This document shows, piece by piece, positions 45,107 through 53,104 of a stretch of 64,000 bases of DNA. The notes under the pieces are model-generated. The model had not been told where the DNA came from, searched no databases, and worked only from the letters and a program-made list of their open reading frames with translations. The position numbers and the translations under genes were made by a program. The DNA is taken from the NCBI GenBank assembly GCA_016214905.1, contig JACRMQ010000006.1, positions 124,001 to 188,000 of the forward strand. The letters run 5' to 3'. The first letter of the stretch is position 1, and every line of letters begins with the position of its first letter. The DNA is from Ignavibacteriales bacterium (GTDB lineage Bacteria > Bacteroidota > Ignavibacteria > UBA10030 > SZUA-254).

Positions 45107-45748
45107 ATGGTGAGCTTAGTTAATCCTAAGTTTATCGAGGGATCGAACCATGACATTGTGCTAAAGATTTGTGCATCAACAACGTCGGTAAGAATATATT
45201 GTTCTATTCTCTTCGTTGCTTTATATTTTTTTATAGGTATTACAAATATCTATTCTCAGTCGGATTCTACAAAAACAACCGCAGATACTTTAACCCAATC
45301 AATCTCTCCACCTAATCCTCAATCAACATCCCAAAGTAAATCAGACGAGTTAACGGAATTCCATCCTACGAAATCACCGATGCTCGCGATGGGTCTTTCA
45401 GCAATATTCCCCGGTTCAGGCCAAATTTATACAGAAAATTATTGGAAAGTTCCAATCATCTGGGGGGTCGGTGGGTACTGGATTTATGAATGGATCCACC
45501 TCAATAATAAATACAAACAATTCCGGTCGGATTATGCCCGAACCGTGAATGAACAAGATTTACGCTTGCGCGATTGGTACCATGATGAGCGCGATAAATT
45601 TGCTTGGTTCCTTGGCGCTCTTTATATGTTGAATCTCGTTGATGCCTTTGCAGGTGCACACCTGTACGATTTTAACGTAAGTCCGGATCTCACTCTCGAC
45701 GGAAGATTAGTACCGAAGGTTGCTGCCACAATCCGGTTAAAATTTTAG
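45107..45748 (+). CDS. DUF5683 domain protein, probably outer membrane
   Basis: A 213-aa protein with an internal signal-type hydrophobic stretch (YCSILFVALYFFIGITNIY), a low-complexity Ser/Thr/Gln spacer and a DUF5683 core: SPMLAMGLSAIFPGSGQIYTENYWK, WYHDERDKFAWF and DAFAGAHLYDFNVSPDL. The ParA-ParB-DUF5683 order is conserved in Bacteroidota. The long N-terminus before the hydrophobic stretch suggests the true start may be later, for example a GTG near 45158. Confidence 0.82.
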   Translation: MVSLVNPKFIEGSNHDIVLKICASTTSVRIYCSILFVALYFFIGITNIYSQSDSTKTTADTLTQSISPPNPQSTSQSKSDELTEFHPTKSPMLAMGLSAIFPGSGQIYTENYWKVPIIWGVGGYWIYEWIHLNNKYKQFRSDYARTVNEQDLRLRDWYHDERDKFAWFLGALYMLNLVDAFAGAHLYDFNVSPDLTLDGRLVPKVAATIRLKF

Positions 45749-45758
45749 CGGGATGAGA

Positions 45759-46100
45759 TTACTTCCGGACAAAGTGTGGGAGTTCGAAAGGAATTTCTAG
45801 TGAGAGTTCCACAAGCCCCGAGTATTTTCCATCCGTGTACCATGGCGATTGATAGATAATTTTTTTTATTCCATTTTTCTCTATCGTGTATACATTTCTT
45901 CGTTGCGTCTTCAGCAATTCTATCAGTTTCGAGCGTGATGGTTCAGGATGGCATTCGATAAGATTAGTTCCGATTAGCTTTGCACCGCCGTCGGACTCGA
46001 ATGTTTTTATTGCTTTCTCATTCATTTCAAGAATAATTCCATTCTCATCGCAAACGGTTACCGCCCCGGGGAATTCATTGACCCAGATGTTTGGTTTCAT
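45759..46100 (-). CDS. Single PAS-domain protein
   Basis: About 113 aa. The start at 46100 (MKPNIWVNEFPGAVTVCDE) removes an unlikely upstream extension to 46184 that overlaps the neighbouring gene. The remaining sequence is one PAS fold: AVTVCDENGIILEMNEKAI, GTNLIECHPEPSR and a final sheet GLVELSLEIPFELPHF. Without an output domain it may sense a ligand or bind another signalling protein. Confidence 0.8.
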   Translation of the reverse strand: MKPNIWVNEFPGAVTVCDENGIILEMNEKAIKTFESDGGAKLIGTNLIECHPEPSRSKLIELLKTQRRNVYTIEKNGIKKIIYQSPWYTDGKYSGLVELSLEIPFELPHFVRK

Positions 46101-46113
46101 ATTAAAGCTTTCT

Positions 46114-46533
46114 CTAATTCTTGATAAAATAGTTTTTATGAAACATAAAACTCCCCAATAAAAGCGCTCCGCCCATCGCAACATAAATTACCGCAAGATA
46201 ATGCTTCGGGAAAGAAGAATTACGTACTATTATTCCCGCGCTAACCATAAAGGCAATTAAAAAATATCCTTTCCATGCCGTGAAAGCGAAGATGCAAACG
46301 CTATCGGGCAAGGAAAATAAACGGTTGATGTTTTTTCGGGCTACTCTAATGAACATCGTGAAGAAGAATAATAGCGCAAGCGCTGCGCCTAAAAGGAGAA
46401 TCAGCAAAAGTTGTTCGGTCTCATAATCGTTGAGCCATTCATAAGCCCGCTCAATCAGTATCAAGCCGGCGATACTCCATAAAGAACCGGCGATCAGGAA
46501 AAGCCAGCGGCGTGGTACTGCCGGTTTCATCAT
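46114..46533 (-). CDS. Small four-helix membrane protein
   Basis: A 139-aa protein with four hydrophobic segments (WLFLIAGSLWSIAGLILI, LLLILLLGAALALLFFF, YFLIAFMVSAGIIV, LAVIYVAMGGALLLGSFMF). No motif recognised. It is 13 bp upstream of the PAS gene on the same strand, so the two are probably co-transcribed. Confidence 0.7.
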   Translation of the reverse strand: MMKPAVPRRWLFLIAGSLWSIAGLILIERAYEWLNDYETEQLLLILLLGAALALLFFFTMFIRVARKNINRLFSLPDSVCIFAFTAWKGYFLIAFMVSAGIIVRNSSFPKHYLAVIYVAMGGALLLGSFMFHKNYFIKN

Positions 46534-46669
46534 TGGTATTTAATTCCTTTCGATAACATATCAATAATTTCAGATATCCGCGCTTCACGTGAATTGTTTT
46601 TCATTATTGATGAGTAAATAATTTGGTGTTTGTTTTAATTTAATCGGAAAGTTGCCGTTATATGTGGAA

Positions 46670-46698
46670 GAGGATCCCTGAAGATTAGTGGGACCCTC
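46670..46698 (-). terminator. Possible hairpin terminator of the minus-strand gene at 46714
   Basis: GAGGATCCC (46670-46678) and GGGACCCTC (46690-46698) form a 9-bp stem with one G-U-type mismatch, just beyond the stop codon of that gene. There is no clear T-run, so the call is weak. Confidence 0.35.
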
Positions 46699-46713
46699 CT
46701 CCAAATAATTCGA

Positions 46714-47037
46714 TTAGACAATATGTTTCCTGAGTTCTCTTTTCAATTTATGTATCTGCTCGCGCACATCGCGTAATTTTTGTGAATCTTTATTTTGCAT
46801 CGCAAGAGATCGGTCTTGTTTTAAAGCGCGTATCTGCATTTTGATTTTGGTTTTGTTGATGCCGACTGCAACATGGTGGGCATGATCTTCGATTCCAAGA
46901 GCATGACAAAGCGCGGGCAATAATTTCTCTTTATGCATAACGCTGTGACCTTTGGTCTCTTCATGGTCTATCCCATCGGCAATATGACGAAGCTGGACTA
47001 CCGTCATTTTACTTAGTTGTTCGTACGTATAAGACAT
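46714..47037 (-). CDS. Conserved hypothetical protein with Rho-N/SAP-like N-terminus
   Basis: A 107-aa soluble protein. The first ~50 residues (QLSKMTVVQLRHIADGIDHE, then HKEKLLPALCHALGI) have the helix-extended-helix look of SAP/Rho-N nucleic-acid-binding modules. The last ~45 are a basic, Lys/Arg/Gln-rich helical pair (KIKMQIRALKQDRSLAMQ). It may bind nucleic acid. The ATG is preceded by a GGAGAAG-type RBS. Confidence 0.75.
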   Translation of the reverse strand: MSYTYEQLSKMTVVQLRHIADGIDHEETKGHSVMHKEKLLPALCHALGIEDHAHHVAVGINKTKIKMQIRALKQDRSLAMQNKDSQKLRDVREQIHKLKRELRKHIV

Positions 47038-47322
47038 GATGCTTCTCCTTTAACATTTAACGATAATGAATTGTTCCCTGTTTCAATATCAAGAGATTAC
47101 ATTGTTTGGAATATATGAACAATCGTAAAATGATGCAAATGGGAAGATAGGGTGTGATTTTGTTCGAAATTGAAAGAATTTGAGATAGGATCATATCATT
47201 GGAGTTTTGATTTAATGATCGTGTTTCCGGATTACCAAGTTGATTTTTAACTTGACAATTTATAGATTAAATCGTTCCTCATAATCCATCTTGATCTTAC
47301 AAAAATGCACGGAGACAAAGAA

Positions 47323-49566
47323 ATGGGTATTGATTATAGACGTTCCGCTATTATTTTGGCAATAGTTTTTGTATTTATTCCAACACTACTGTTGGGTCAG
47401 GGACAAGATATCCGGCGAGTGCCACCTGCTCCTATCCAACTTGAACAGAATGAAAAGTACGATGGAAAGTATACTCCTTTGAAACCGATGAATCAAACAT
47501 TTTCCCCCGCATATCATCGTACTTCTGCCGATGGATTTTTTATCTCACAAGTGAATGTTTCCGGTACCGGTGAAAACATTGTCGGCGATGCAGCAAATGA
47601 ACCTTCTCTCGCAGTAGATCCCACCAATCCGAATAGGATGGCAATCGGTTGGCGGCAATTTAATACTGTCACCAATAACTTCCGGCAAGCAGGTTACGGT
47701 TATACAACCAATGCAGGGCATACATGGACATTCCCTGGCATTATAGAGCCGGGAGTATTTCGCTCAGACCCGGTTCTCGACGCTGATGCGAATGGTAATT
47801 TCTTTTTTAACAGTCTCACCTTGGACGACTATGGCAACTATTCCTGCGCGGTGTTTAAGTCGGTAGACGGCGGAGCAAATTGGGGATCGAAAACCGATGC
47901 CCGTGGCGGGGATAAACAATGGATGATCGCGGATAAAACTGAAAGCATCGGTAAAAATAATTTCTACTCATTTTGGACTTATGCCTATTCAAGTTGTTCA
48001 CCCGGTTTCTTCACTCGTGGACTCTTAGGGGGACTCATTTACGAAAATTGCATTGAAATTCCATCCAATCCATATTGGGGAACGTTAGACGTAGACAGTA
48101 ACGGAGTTTTATACGTTGGCGGATGGGGAGGTGGCGATTTTGCTGTAGCGAAGTCTACTACTGCACGTAATATGGAAACACCAACAACATGGGATACGGT
48201 GGTTACAGTGGATCTCGATGGTTACATCACTTATGGCACCGATCCTAATCCGGGTGGCTTAGCAGGTCAAACATGGTTGGCAGTGGACAAAACAGGAAAC
48301 TCCACAAGCGGCAATGTCTATGTGCTCTGTTCCGTTCAACGCAAGTCAACTACTGATCCGTTAGATGTGATGTTTTCACGTAGCACCGACGGAGGTTTAA
48401 GTTGGAGCGTACCAGTACGCATTAACGACGATACAAGCTCTACCGCCTGGCAGTGGTTCGGAACAATGTCGGTTGCACCGAACGGACGGATAGATGTTGT
48501 TTGGTTAGATACACGCGATAATCCGGGCACAGTTCTTTCATCCCTATACTATTCTTGCTCTGTAGATGGTGGACTTACATGGTCACTGAATAAACGTCTA
48601 TCAGAATCATTTGATCCCCATCTCGGATGGCCGCAACAGAACAAAATGGGTGATTATTTCCACATGGTATCAGATAGTACTGGTGCAAACCTTGCTTGGG
48701 CAGCCACTTTCAATGGAGAACAGGATGTCTATTTCTCTTGGATCCCGGAAGATCCGCGCATACCAAATTTGCATCAGTTCTCTGTTGATAATCATTGGAA
48801 TATTATCTCTGTTCCAGTGGAGCGAACATCATATCTCAAAACAGATCTTTTCCCCACTTCAATCTCTAACGCGTTTTATTACCATGATGGCGGATATGTT
48901 CCGGAAGATACTTTAAAAAGTAACGGTGCTTATTGGCTTAAATTTGGTAGCGATGAAATAATTTCAATAACAGGAGATAGTATCCGGACTCAAGCTTTCT
49001 CAGTACAAGAAGGATGGAATATGATAGGATCGGTATCTTCCCCTATAGCGGTTTCATCTATCACATCCGATCCTTCTAATCTCACAACATCGGATTTTTG
49101 GGAATTTAACCAATCGTACTTCAGAGTGGATTCAATATTACCGGGCAAAGGATATTGGGTAAAGGTTCGAGGAACCGGCACGTTATATTTATCTTCGGTT
49201 ACGACAGGTAATATTACGAGCCGGATCAAGATAGCATCAACCGATGAGATGCCGCCATCCCCGCCTGTGCTGACAGGAGAAAAAGAAATACCGGTAACTC
49301 CGTTGACATTTTCACTAAAACAAAATTATCCTAATCCATTCAACCCGAGCACAACAATCAGCTATCAATTGCCAGCTAGAAGCCATGTAACACTCAGAGT
49401 TTTTGATCTGCTTGGAAGGGAAGTCGCGATGCTGGTGAATCGTATAGAGGAATCAGGGAATAAATCGGTGGTGTTTGATGCGAGCAGATTATTAAGTGGT
49501 GTTTATTATTATCGGTTACAAGCCGGAAATTTTGTTGATACGAAAAAACTGTTATTGCTCAGGTGA
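47323..49566 (+). CDS. Secreted sialidase-fold (BNR/Asp-box) protein with T9SS sorting domain
   Basis: About 747 aa. The start at 47323 is preferred because GGAG lies 8 bp upstream; an ATG at 47305 adds six residues. A signal peptide (SAIILAIVFVFIPTLLLG) is followed by a beta-propeller carrying Asp-box repeats such as YTTNAGHTWTF, FKSVDGGANWGS, SRSTDGGLSWSV and CSVDGGLTWSL, then a ~180-residue beta domain. A C-terminal T9SS domain ends it (NYPNPFNPSTTISYQLP, LLSGVYYYRLQAGNF, KKLLLLR). It may be a glycosidase or a ligand-binding propeller; catalytic residues are not identified. Confidence 0.85.
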   Translation: MGIDYRRSAIILAIVFVFIPTLLLGQGQDIRRVPPAPIQLEQNEKYDGKYTPLKPMNQTFSPAYHRTSADGFFISQVNVSGTGENIVGDAANEPSLAVDPTNPNRMAIGWRQFNTVTNNFRQAGYGYTTNAGHTWTFPGIIEPGVFRSDPVLDADANGNFFFNSLTLDDYGNYSCAVFKSVDGGANWGSKTDARGGDKQWMIADKTESIGKNNFYSFWTYAYSSCSPGFFTRGLLGGLIYENCIEIPSNPYWGTLDVDSNGVLYVGGWGGGDFAVAKSTTARNMETPTTWDTVVTVDLDGYITYGTDPNPGGLAGQTWLAVDKTGNSTSGNVYVLCSVQRKSTTDPLDVMFSRSTDGGLSWSVPVRINDDTSSTAWQWFGTMSVAPNGRIDVVWLDTRDNPGTVLSSLYYSCSVDGGLTWSLNKRLSESFDPHLGWPQQNKMGDYFHMVSDSTGANLAWAATFNGEQDVYFSWIPEDPRIPNLHQFSVDNHWNIISVPVERTSYLKTDLFPTSISNAFYYHDGGYVPEDTLKSNGAYWLKFGSDEIISITGDSIRTQAFSVQEGWNMIGSVSSPIAVSSITSDPSNLTTSDFWEFNQSYFRVDSILPGKGYWVKVRGTGTLYLSSVTTGNITSRIKIASTDEMPPSPPVLTGEKEIPVTPLTFSLKQNYPNPFNPSTTISYQLPARSHVTLRVFDLLGREVAMLVNRIEESGNKSVVFDASRLLSGVYYYRLQAGNFVDTKKLLLLR

Positions 49567-49671
49567 GTACAATTACAAGTAGCACCTATAGAACTACGCT
49601 GGAATAAGTCATGACATATAAAAACTACGTTCAATACTTTTGTTCAAATAAAAAATAAAAGGAGAATATTT

Positions 49672-51063
49672 ATGAATAGATTTATAAGAATATTTACTTT
49701 AGTACTTGTTCTATGTTTCCAAGTTTCGGCAGGAGAACAGATTGCGCCCGTCTCACCAAAGAAAGAAAATATACCTTCACAGGTAACAGTCGCTTGGGCG
49801 AAGCGGGCACTCCAAGGATTTGACATGAAGGTATGGATAAGTAACCAAATGGTGCTGGGTCTTCAAGCGTGGGATGGAACCACACCGGACGGATTCGGGT
49901 TGGAATATCCAACCGGCTCTGGAATTGAACACCTCTATGGTGCCGGTCCATGGATTGGTGCTATGATTGATGGTGTTGCAAGGGTAACCGAAGGTTATAA
50001 TGGTTATGATGCAAGAAAGGAAATACTTCCTCAGCAAGGTGACTCTATCCTCTCAACATCCCAGAAATCGGATAAAGATTTCTACTGTTCTGCAACAGAC
50101 ACATTCCATACACCGGTAATATCCGGTCACATTCCAATGGGAGTGAAAGTATCTCAAAATTCTTATGCCTGGCAACCGGGAATGTATACCAATGCTTTTG
50201 TAATTCAAGAGTATAATATTCAAAACATAGGAAATAAGATTTGGCAAAATGCTGTTGCAGGTTTTATGGCAGATATGGATATTGGACCGGTTAGCGTTGG
50301 GAATTTTTCTTCAAATAATTATGCTGCATTCGATGCAGCAACAAAGACAGCATACATGCACAATGCTATCGATCGGGGCTCTACACCACTCGGTGTTACT
50401 TTCCTGGGTACATCAATACCGCTTGATTCAGTACGTTTGGTCTTTAGGTGGTGGGACTTTACAACACATCAGGGACCGGGCACAAATGATTCAGCCCTCC
50501 ACGCATGGATTTCCTGCGAAGGTGGAGTTCCATGCTTAGATTCCAATCAATCACCGTCAGTGCCGAGCGACGGGCGCGTTTACCTTGGGATAAGCGGAGT
50601 GACAATGCAACCTGGTGATTCAATAAAATTGTATTATGCAATCGTCTCAGGGAATACGATCCAGGAGATGTTGGACAACGCTAATCGTGCTCAGGATGTC
50701 TATAATTCAACTTTCGTTACGGGAGTAAATGATTACACTGAGAATATGCCGCAAGGGTTTCTATTGCATCAGAATTATCCTAATCCATTCAACCCGAGCA
50801 CAACGATAAGCTACCAACTGCCAGCCCGAAGTCATGTAACACTCAGAGTTTTTGATCTGCTTGGGAGAGAAGTTGCGATGCTGGTGAATCGTATCGAAGA
50901 ATCAGGAAATAAATCGGTGACGTTTGATGCGAGCAGGTTATTAAGTGGTGTTTATTACTACCGTCTACAAGCCCGCCCAACAGATGGCGGGGAAGCCCGC
51001 CAAAAAGATGGCGGGCAAGCAGGCAACTTCACATCCGTGAAAAAATTATTGCTGCTTAAGTAA
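49672..51063 (+). CDS. Secreted protein with T9SS sorting domain carrying a duplicated 8-aa insert
   Basis: A 463-aa exported protein: signal peptide IFTLVLVLCFQVSA, an unrecognised beta-rich body (~residues 25-370) with motifs QEYNIQNIGN and WWDFTTHQGPG, and a T9SS C-terminal domain (NYPNPFNPSTTISYQLP). The sorting domain is interrupted between YYYRLQA and GNFTSVKKLLLLK by 16 residues, RPTDGGEA plus RQKDGGQA, encoded by two palindromic 24-bp units. AAAGGAG precedes the ATG. Function of the body unknown; it resembles other surface proteins with TGNxxQ-type bodies only loosely. Confidence 0.82.
   Translation: MNRFIRIFTLVLVLCFQVSAGEQIAPVSPKKENIPSQVTVAWAKRALQGFDMKVWISNQMVLGLQAWDGTTPDGFGLEYPTGSGIEHLYGAGPWIGAMIDGVARVTEGYNGYDARKEILPQQGDSILSTSQKSDKDFYCSATDTFHTPVISGHIPMGVKVSQNSYAWQPGMYTNAFVIQEYNIQNIGNKIWQNAVAGFMADMDIGPVSVGNFSSNNYAAFDAATKTAYMHNAIDRGSTPLGVTFLGTSIPLDSVRLVFRWWDFTTHQGPGTNDSALHAWISCEGGVPCLDSNQSPSVPSDGRVYLGISGVTMQPGDSIKLYYAIVSGNTIQEMLDNANRAQDVYNSTFVTGVNDYTENMPQGFLLHQNYPNPFNPSTTISYQLPARSHVTLRVFDLLGREVAMLVNRIEESGNKSVTFDASRLLSGVYYYRLQARPTDGGEARQKDGGQAGNFTSVKKLLLLK
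50974..51021 (+). repeat. Two tandem 24-bp palindromic units inserted in-frame in a T9SS domain
   Basis: Compared with the homologous end of the 47323 gene (junction after nt 49524), 48 extra bases encode RPTDGGEA and RQKDGGQA. The first has GCCCGCC (50971-50977) and GGCGGG (50986-50991); the second GCCCGCC (50995-51001) and GGCGGGC (51010-51016). The frame is kept and both reads are free of stops. Confidence 0.85.
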
Positions 51064-51097
51064 ACGCAAAGTAAATAGAAAACATTTTGTTTAAAAG

Positions 51098-51122
51098 TGC
51101 AGTCTACAAGCGGACTGCAGAT
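51098..51122 (+). terminator. Hairpin after the T9SS gene at 49672
   Basis: TGCAGTC (51098-51104) / GACTGCA (51113-51119), 8-nt loop. The surrounding 3' sequence is nearly identical to that after the next gene (52261-52320). No strong T-run. Confidence 0.45.
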
Positions 51123-51285
51123 TATTAATGACTGGAGAGATTGATAACCGAATAGGATAGAGTCAAGAGTTCGAAACTATGGATATTAAGATATTTTGAT
51201 CTAATGATAATCAAATTATTTATTGATGAACAAAGACAAAATAGCATACAACACAAAATCTATCAATCATCAAGGAGATATGCCT

Positions 51286-52260
51286 ATGAAGCAATTAACA
51301 GTTGTTTTAGTTGTAGTATTTCTTTTTTTTCTCGATTTCAATATCGGAAATAGTCAGGGCACAATTGCGTTTGTGGACAGTTTCAATCAAGGGAATTCAA
51401 ATGAATGGACTTGGCAAACAGGTTCATGGACTTTTGCAGATGGGATCCTTTCAACTGGGACAGTTGCAGGCCACCATTTTCTCATCGAGCCTCAGTATAT
51501 TTTTAGTAATTTTACATTCCAAGTAGATGTGATGAAGATCGACGACGGCGACGCAGAACATCCAGGTTTGGTGTTTCGTTGGATGAACGATACGATGAAC
51601 TACGTTTTCCGCATCAACGGAGTCGGTTCGCAGTCTTGGATCCAGTTGGCCCGTGATATGGATAACCGCGATCATAATTCACAAATTATCAGCACAGTTC
51701 CGTGGTTTACCAACGAGAACAATAATCGAATGTATAAAGGAGTTTGGTACACGATGAAGGTACGCACGGATAGCACACAAATCAAGTGCAAGGTCTGGCG
51801 GACTTCGGATCTGGAACCATCAACCTGGAATCTTGATGTGACCGACAGTCAATATGCACTGGGTAAAATTGGTTTGGAGTATTACACGGGTTCTCACCAA
51901 TATGATAACGTTGTTGTAATCGGAGAAGGTAATCTGGTAAATGATGTGTCTGAGGAGATTCACCCAAGCCCTGTGACCTTTGCTCTTGCACAAAATTATC
52001 CTAATCCATTCAACCCGAGCACAACAATCAGCTATCAATTGCCGACGCGAAGCCACGTAACGCTCAGGGTCTTTGATCTGCTTGGAAGGGAAGTTGCGAT
52101 GCTGGTGAATCGTATCGAGGAATCAGGAGATAGGTCGGTGACGTTTGATGCGAGCAGATTATTAAGTGGTGTTTATTACTACCGTCTACAAGCCCGCCCA
52201 ACAGATGGCGGGCAGGCAGGCAACTTCACATCTGTGAAAAAATTATTGCTGCTTAAGTAA
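51286..52260 (+). CDS. Secreted LamG/DUF1080-like domain protein with T9SS sorting domain carrying one 8-aa insert
   Basis: About 324 aa. AAGGAG lies 8 bp before the ATG at 51286; a longer frame from 51223 adds 21 residues before the signal peptide (LTVVLVVVFLFFLDF). Residues ~25-215 look like a concanavalin/LamG-type jelly roll: SFNQGNSNEWTWQTGSWTF, FQVDVMKIDDGDAEHPGLVF, WYTMKVRTDSTQIKCKVW and KIGLEYYTGSHQYDNV, a carbohydrate-binding style fold. The C-terminal T9SS domain matches its two neighbours and carries the insert RPTDGGQA. Likely a surface glycan-binding protein. Confidence 0.83.
   Translation: MKQLTVVLVVVFLFFLDFNIGNSQGTIAFVDSFNQGNSNEWTWQTGSWTFADGILSTGTVAGHHFLIEPQYIFSNFTFQVDVMKIDDGDAEHPGLVFRWMNDTMNYVFRINGVGSQSWIQLARDMDNRDHNSQIISTVPWFTNENNNRMYKGVWYTMKVRTDSTQIKCKVWRTSDLEPSTWNLDVTDSQYALGKIGLEYYTGSHQYDNVVVIGEGNLVNDVSEEIHPSPVTFALAQNYPNPFNPSTTISYQLPTRSHVTLRVFDLLGREVAMLVNRIEESGDRSVTFDASRLLSGVYYYRLQARPTDGGQAGNFTSVKKLLLLK
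52195..52218 (+). repeat. Single 24-bp palindromic unit inserted in-frame in a T9SS domain
   Basis: Encodes RPTDGGQA at exactly the same codon junction (after the Ala of YYYRLQA) as the insert in the preceding gene. GCCCGCC (52192-52198) and GGCGGGC (52207-52213) form the palindrome arms. Confidence 0.85.
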
Positions 52261-52291
52261 ACGCAAAGTAAATAAAAAACATTTTGTTTAG

Positions 52292-52322
52292 AAGTGCAGT
52301 TCATAACGACTGCACTTTATTT
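52292..52322 (+). terminator. Terminator after the T9SS gene at 51286
   Basis: AAGTGCAGT (52292-52300) / ACTGCACTT (52309-52317), 9-bp stem, 8-nt loop, followed by TATTTATT. Confidence 0.7.
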
Positions 52323-52326
52323 ATTC

Positions 52327-52478
52327 TAGAGTCCTTTCTGAGGAAAGCCTGCCTGCCGCAGGCAGGGACTCTACATTGATAACAATGAGTAGAGTCCGTT
52401 CCTTCGAACGGACTACACGGATAACAAAGCGTAGAGTCCGTTCTCCCAAAGGTATTCCTACTGAACTTAGAACGGACT
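52327..52478. repeat. Cluster of hairpins built on a repeated AGAGTCCGTTC element
   Basis: This is part of an 844-bp stretch (52261-53104) without a recognised gene. An outer stem TAGAGTCC (52327-52334) / GGACTCTA (52366-52373) encloses a CTTTC/GAAAG hairpin and a CCTGCC/GGCAGG hairpin. Two further hairpins share an arm: AGTCCGTTC (52393-52401) / GAACGGACT (52406-52414) and AGTCCGTTCT (52435-52444) / AGAACGGACT (52469-52478). The repeated gtagagtccgttc wording suggests copies of one dispersed palindromic element. Confidence 0.75.
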
Positions 52479-52510
52479 TCTAGCTTAACAATTCGAAATA
52501 TCAAACCGCC

Positions 52511-52888
52511 ACTCCGTTTGGTACTGCGACAACTCCGTTCGACATTGCGACGATTCCGTTCGACATTGCTGCAACTCCGTTCGGTATTGCGATAACTCCG
52601 TTAGACATTGGGGCGATCCCTTTAGACATTGCGATAACTTCGTTAGACATTGGGACGATTCCTTTAGACATTGTGGTAACTCCGTTAGACATTGGGACGA
52701 TTCCTTTAGACATTGCGATAACTTCGTTAGACATTGGGACGATCCCTTTAGACATTGCGGTAACTCCGTTAGACATTGGGGCGATCCCTTTAGACATTGC
52801 GGTAACTCCGTTAGACATTGGGACGATTCCTTTAGACATTACGGCAACTCCGTTAGACATTGGGGCAATCCCTTTAGACATTACGGCA
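52511..52888. repeat. Eighteen-unit 21-bp tandem repeat array, open on both strands
   Basis: Eighteen contiguous 21-bp units alternate between two types: ccgttagacattggggcgatc and cctttagacattgcggtaact, so the higher-order period is 42 bp. On the plus strand every unit reads as a heptapeptide such as TPLDIGT or IPLDIAV; on the minus strand as MSNGVTA or MSKGIVP-type heptapeptides. Unit number 21 is a multiple of 3 and the units hold no stop in either of these frames, which explains the opposing open frames (52501-53052 minus, 183 aa; plus frame to 52948). The left five units are more divergent (ttcgacatt or ttcggtatt in place of ttagacatt). There are no unique spacers. I cannot tell whether it is translated. 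Confidence 0.85.
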
Positions 52889-53104
52889 ACTGCTAACAGG
52901 ATTGCGACGATCCGACATAGGATTATGCCCAAATTGACTTGTTTTTGAGGGTGGCAATGTGGATATGGATGTTTTGATAGTGAATAGGAGGTTGTGCGGA
53001 TTAAAATAATTTGAATAAGAAATGTATAAAAACACATCATTAATATACACATCTTTGATTGTTTTTTTGTTAGAATTTAACGATATTTTCTAACAGAGGA
53101 ATGC

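Noticed and set aside
47240-47280. Promoter at TTGACA (about 47253) upstream of the sialidase-fold gene
   Set aside because: No -10-like hexamer was found at 16-18 bp spacing.
52511-52888. CRISPR array
   Set aside because: The units are contiguous 21-bp copies with gradual sequence drift. There are no unique spacers, no constant 24-37 bp repeats and no cas genes nearby.
52501-53052. Minus-strand 183-aa ORF as a firm gene
   Set aside because: Both strands of the array stay open because the unit length is a multiple of 3 and lacks stops. The N-terminal ~50 residues look like random translation and no RBS is evident, so it is kept as a repeat and not called as a CDS.
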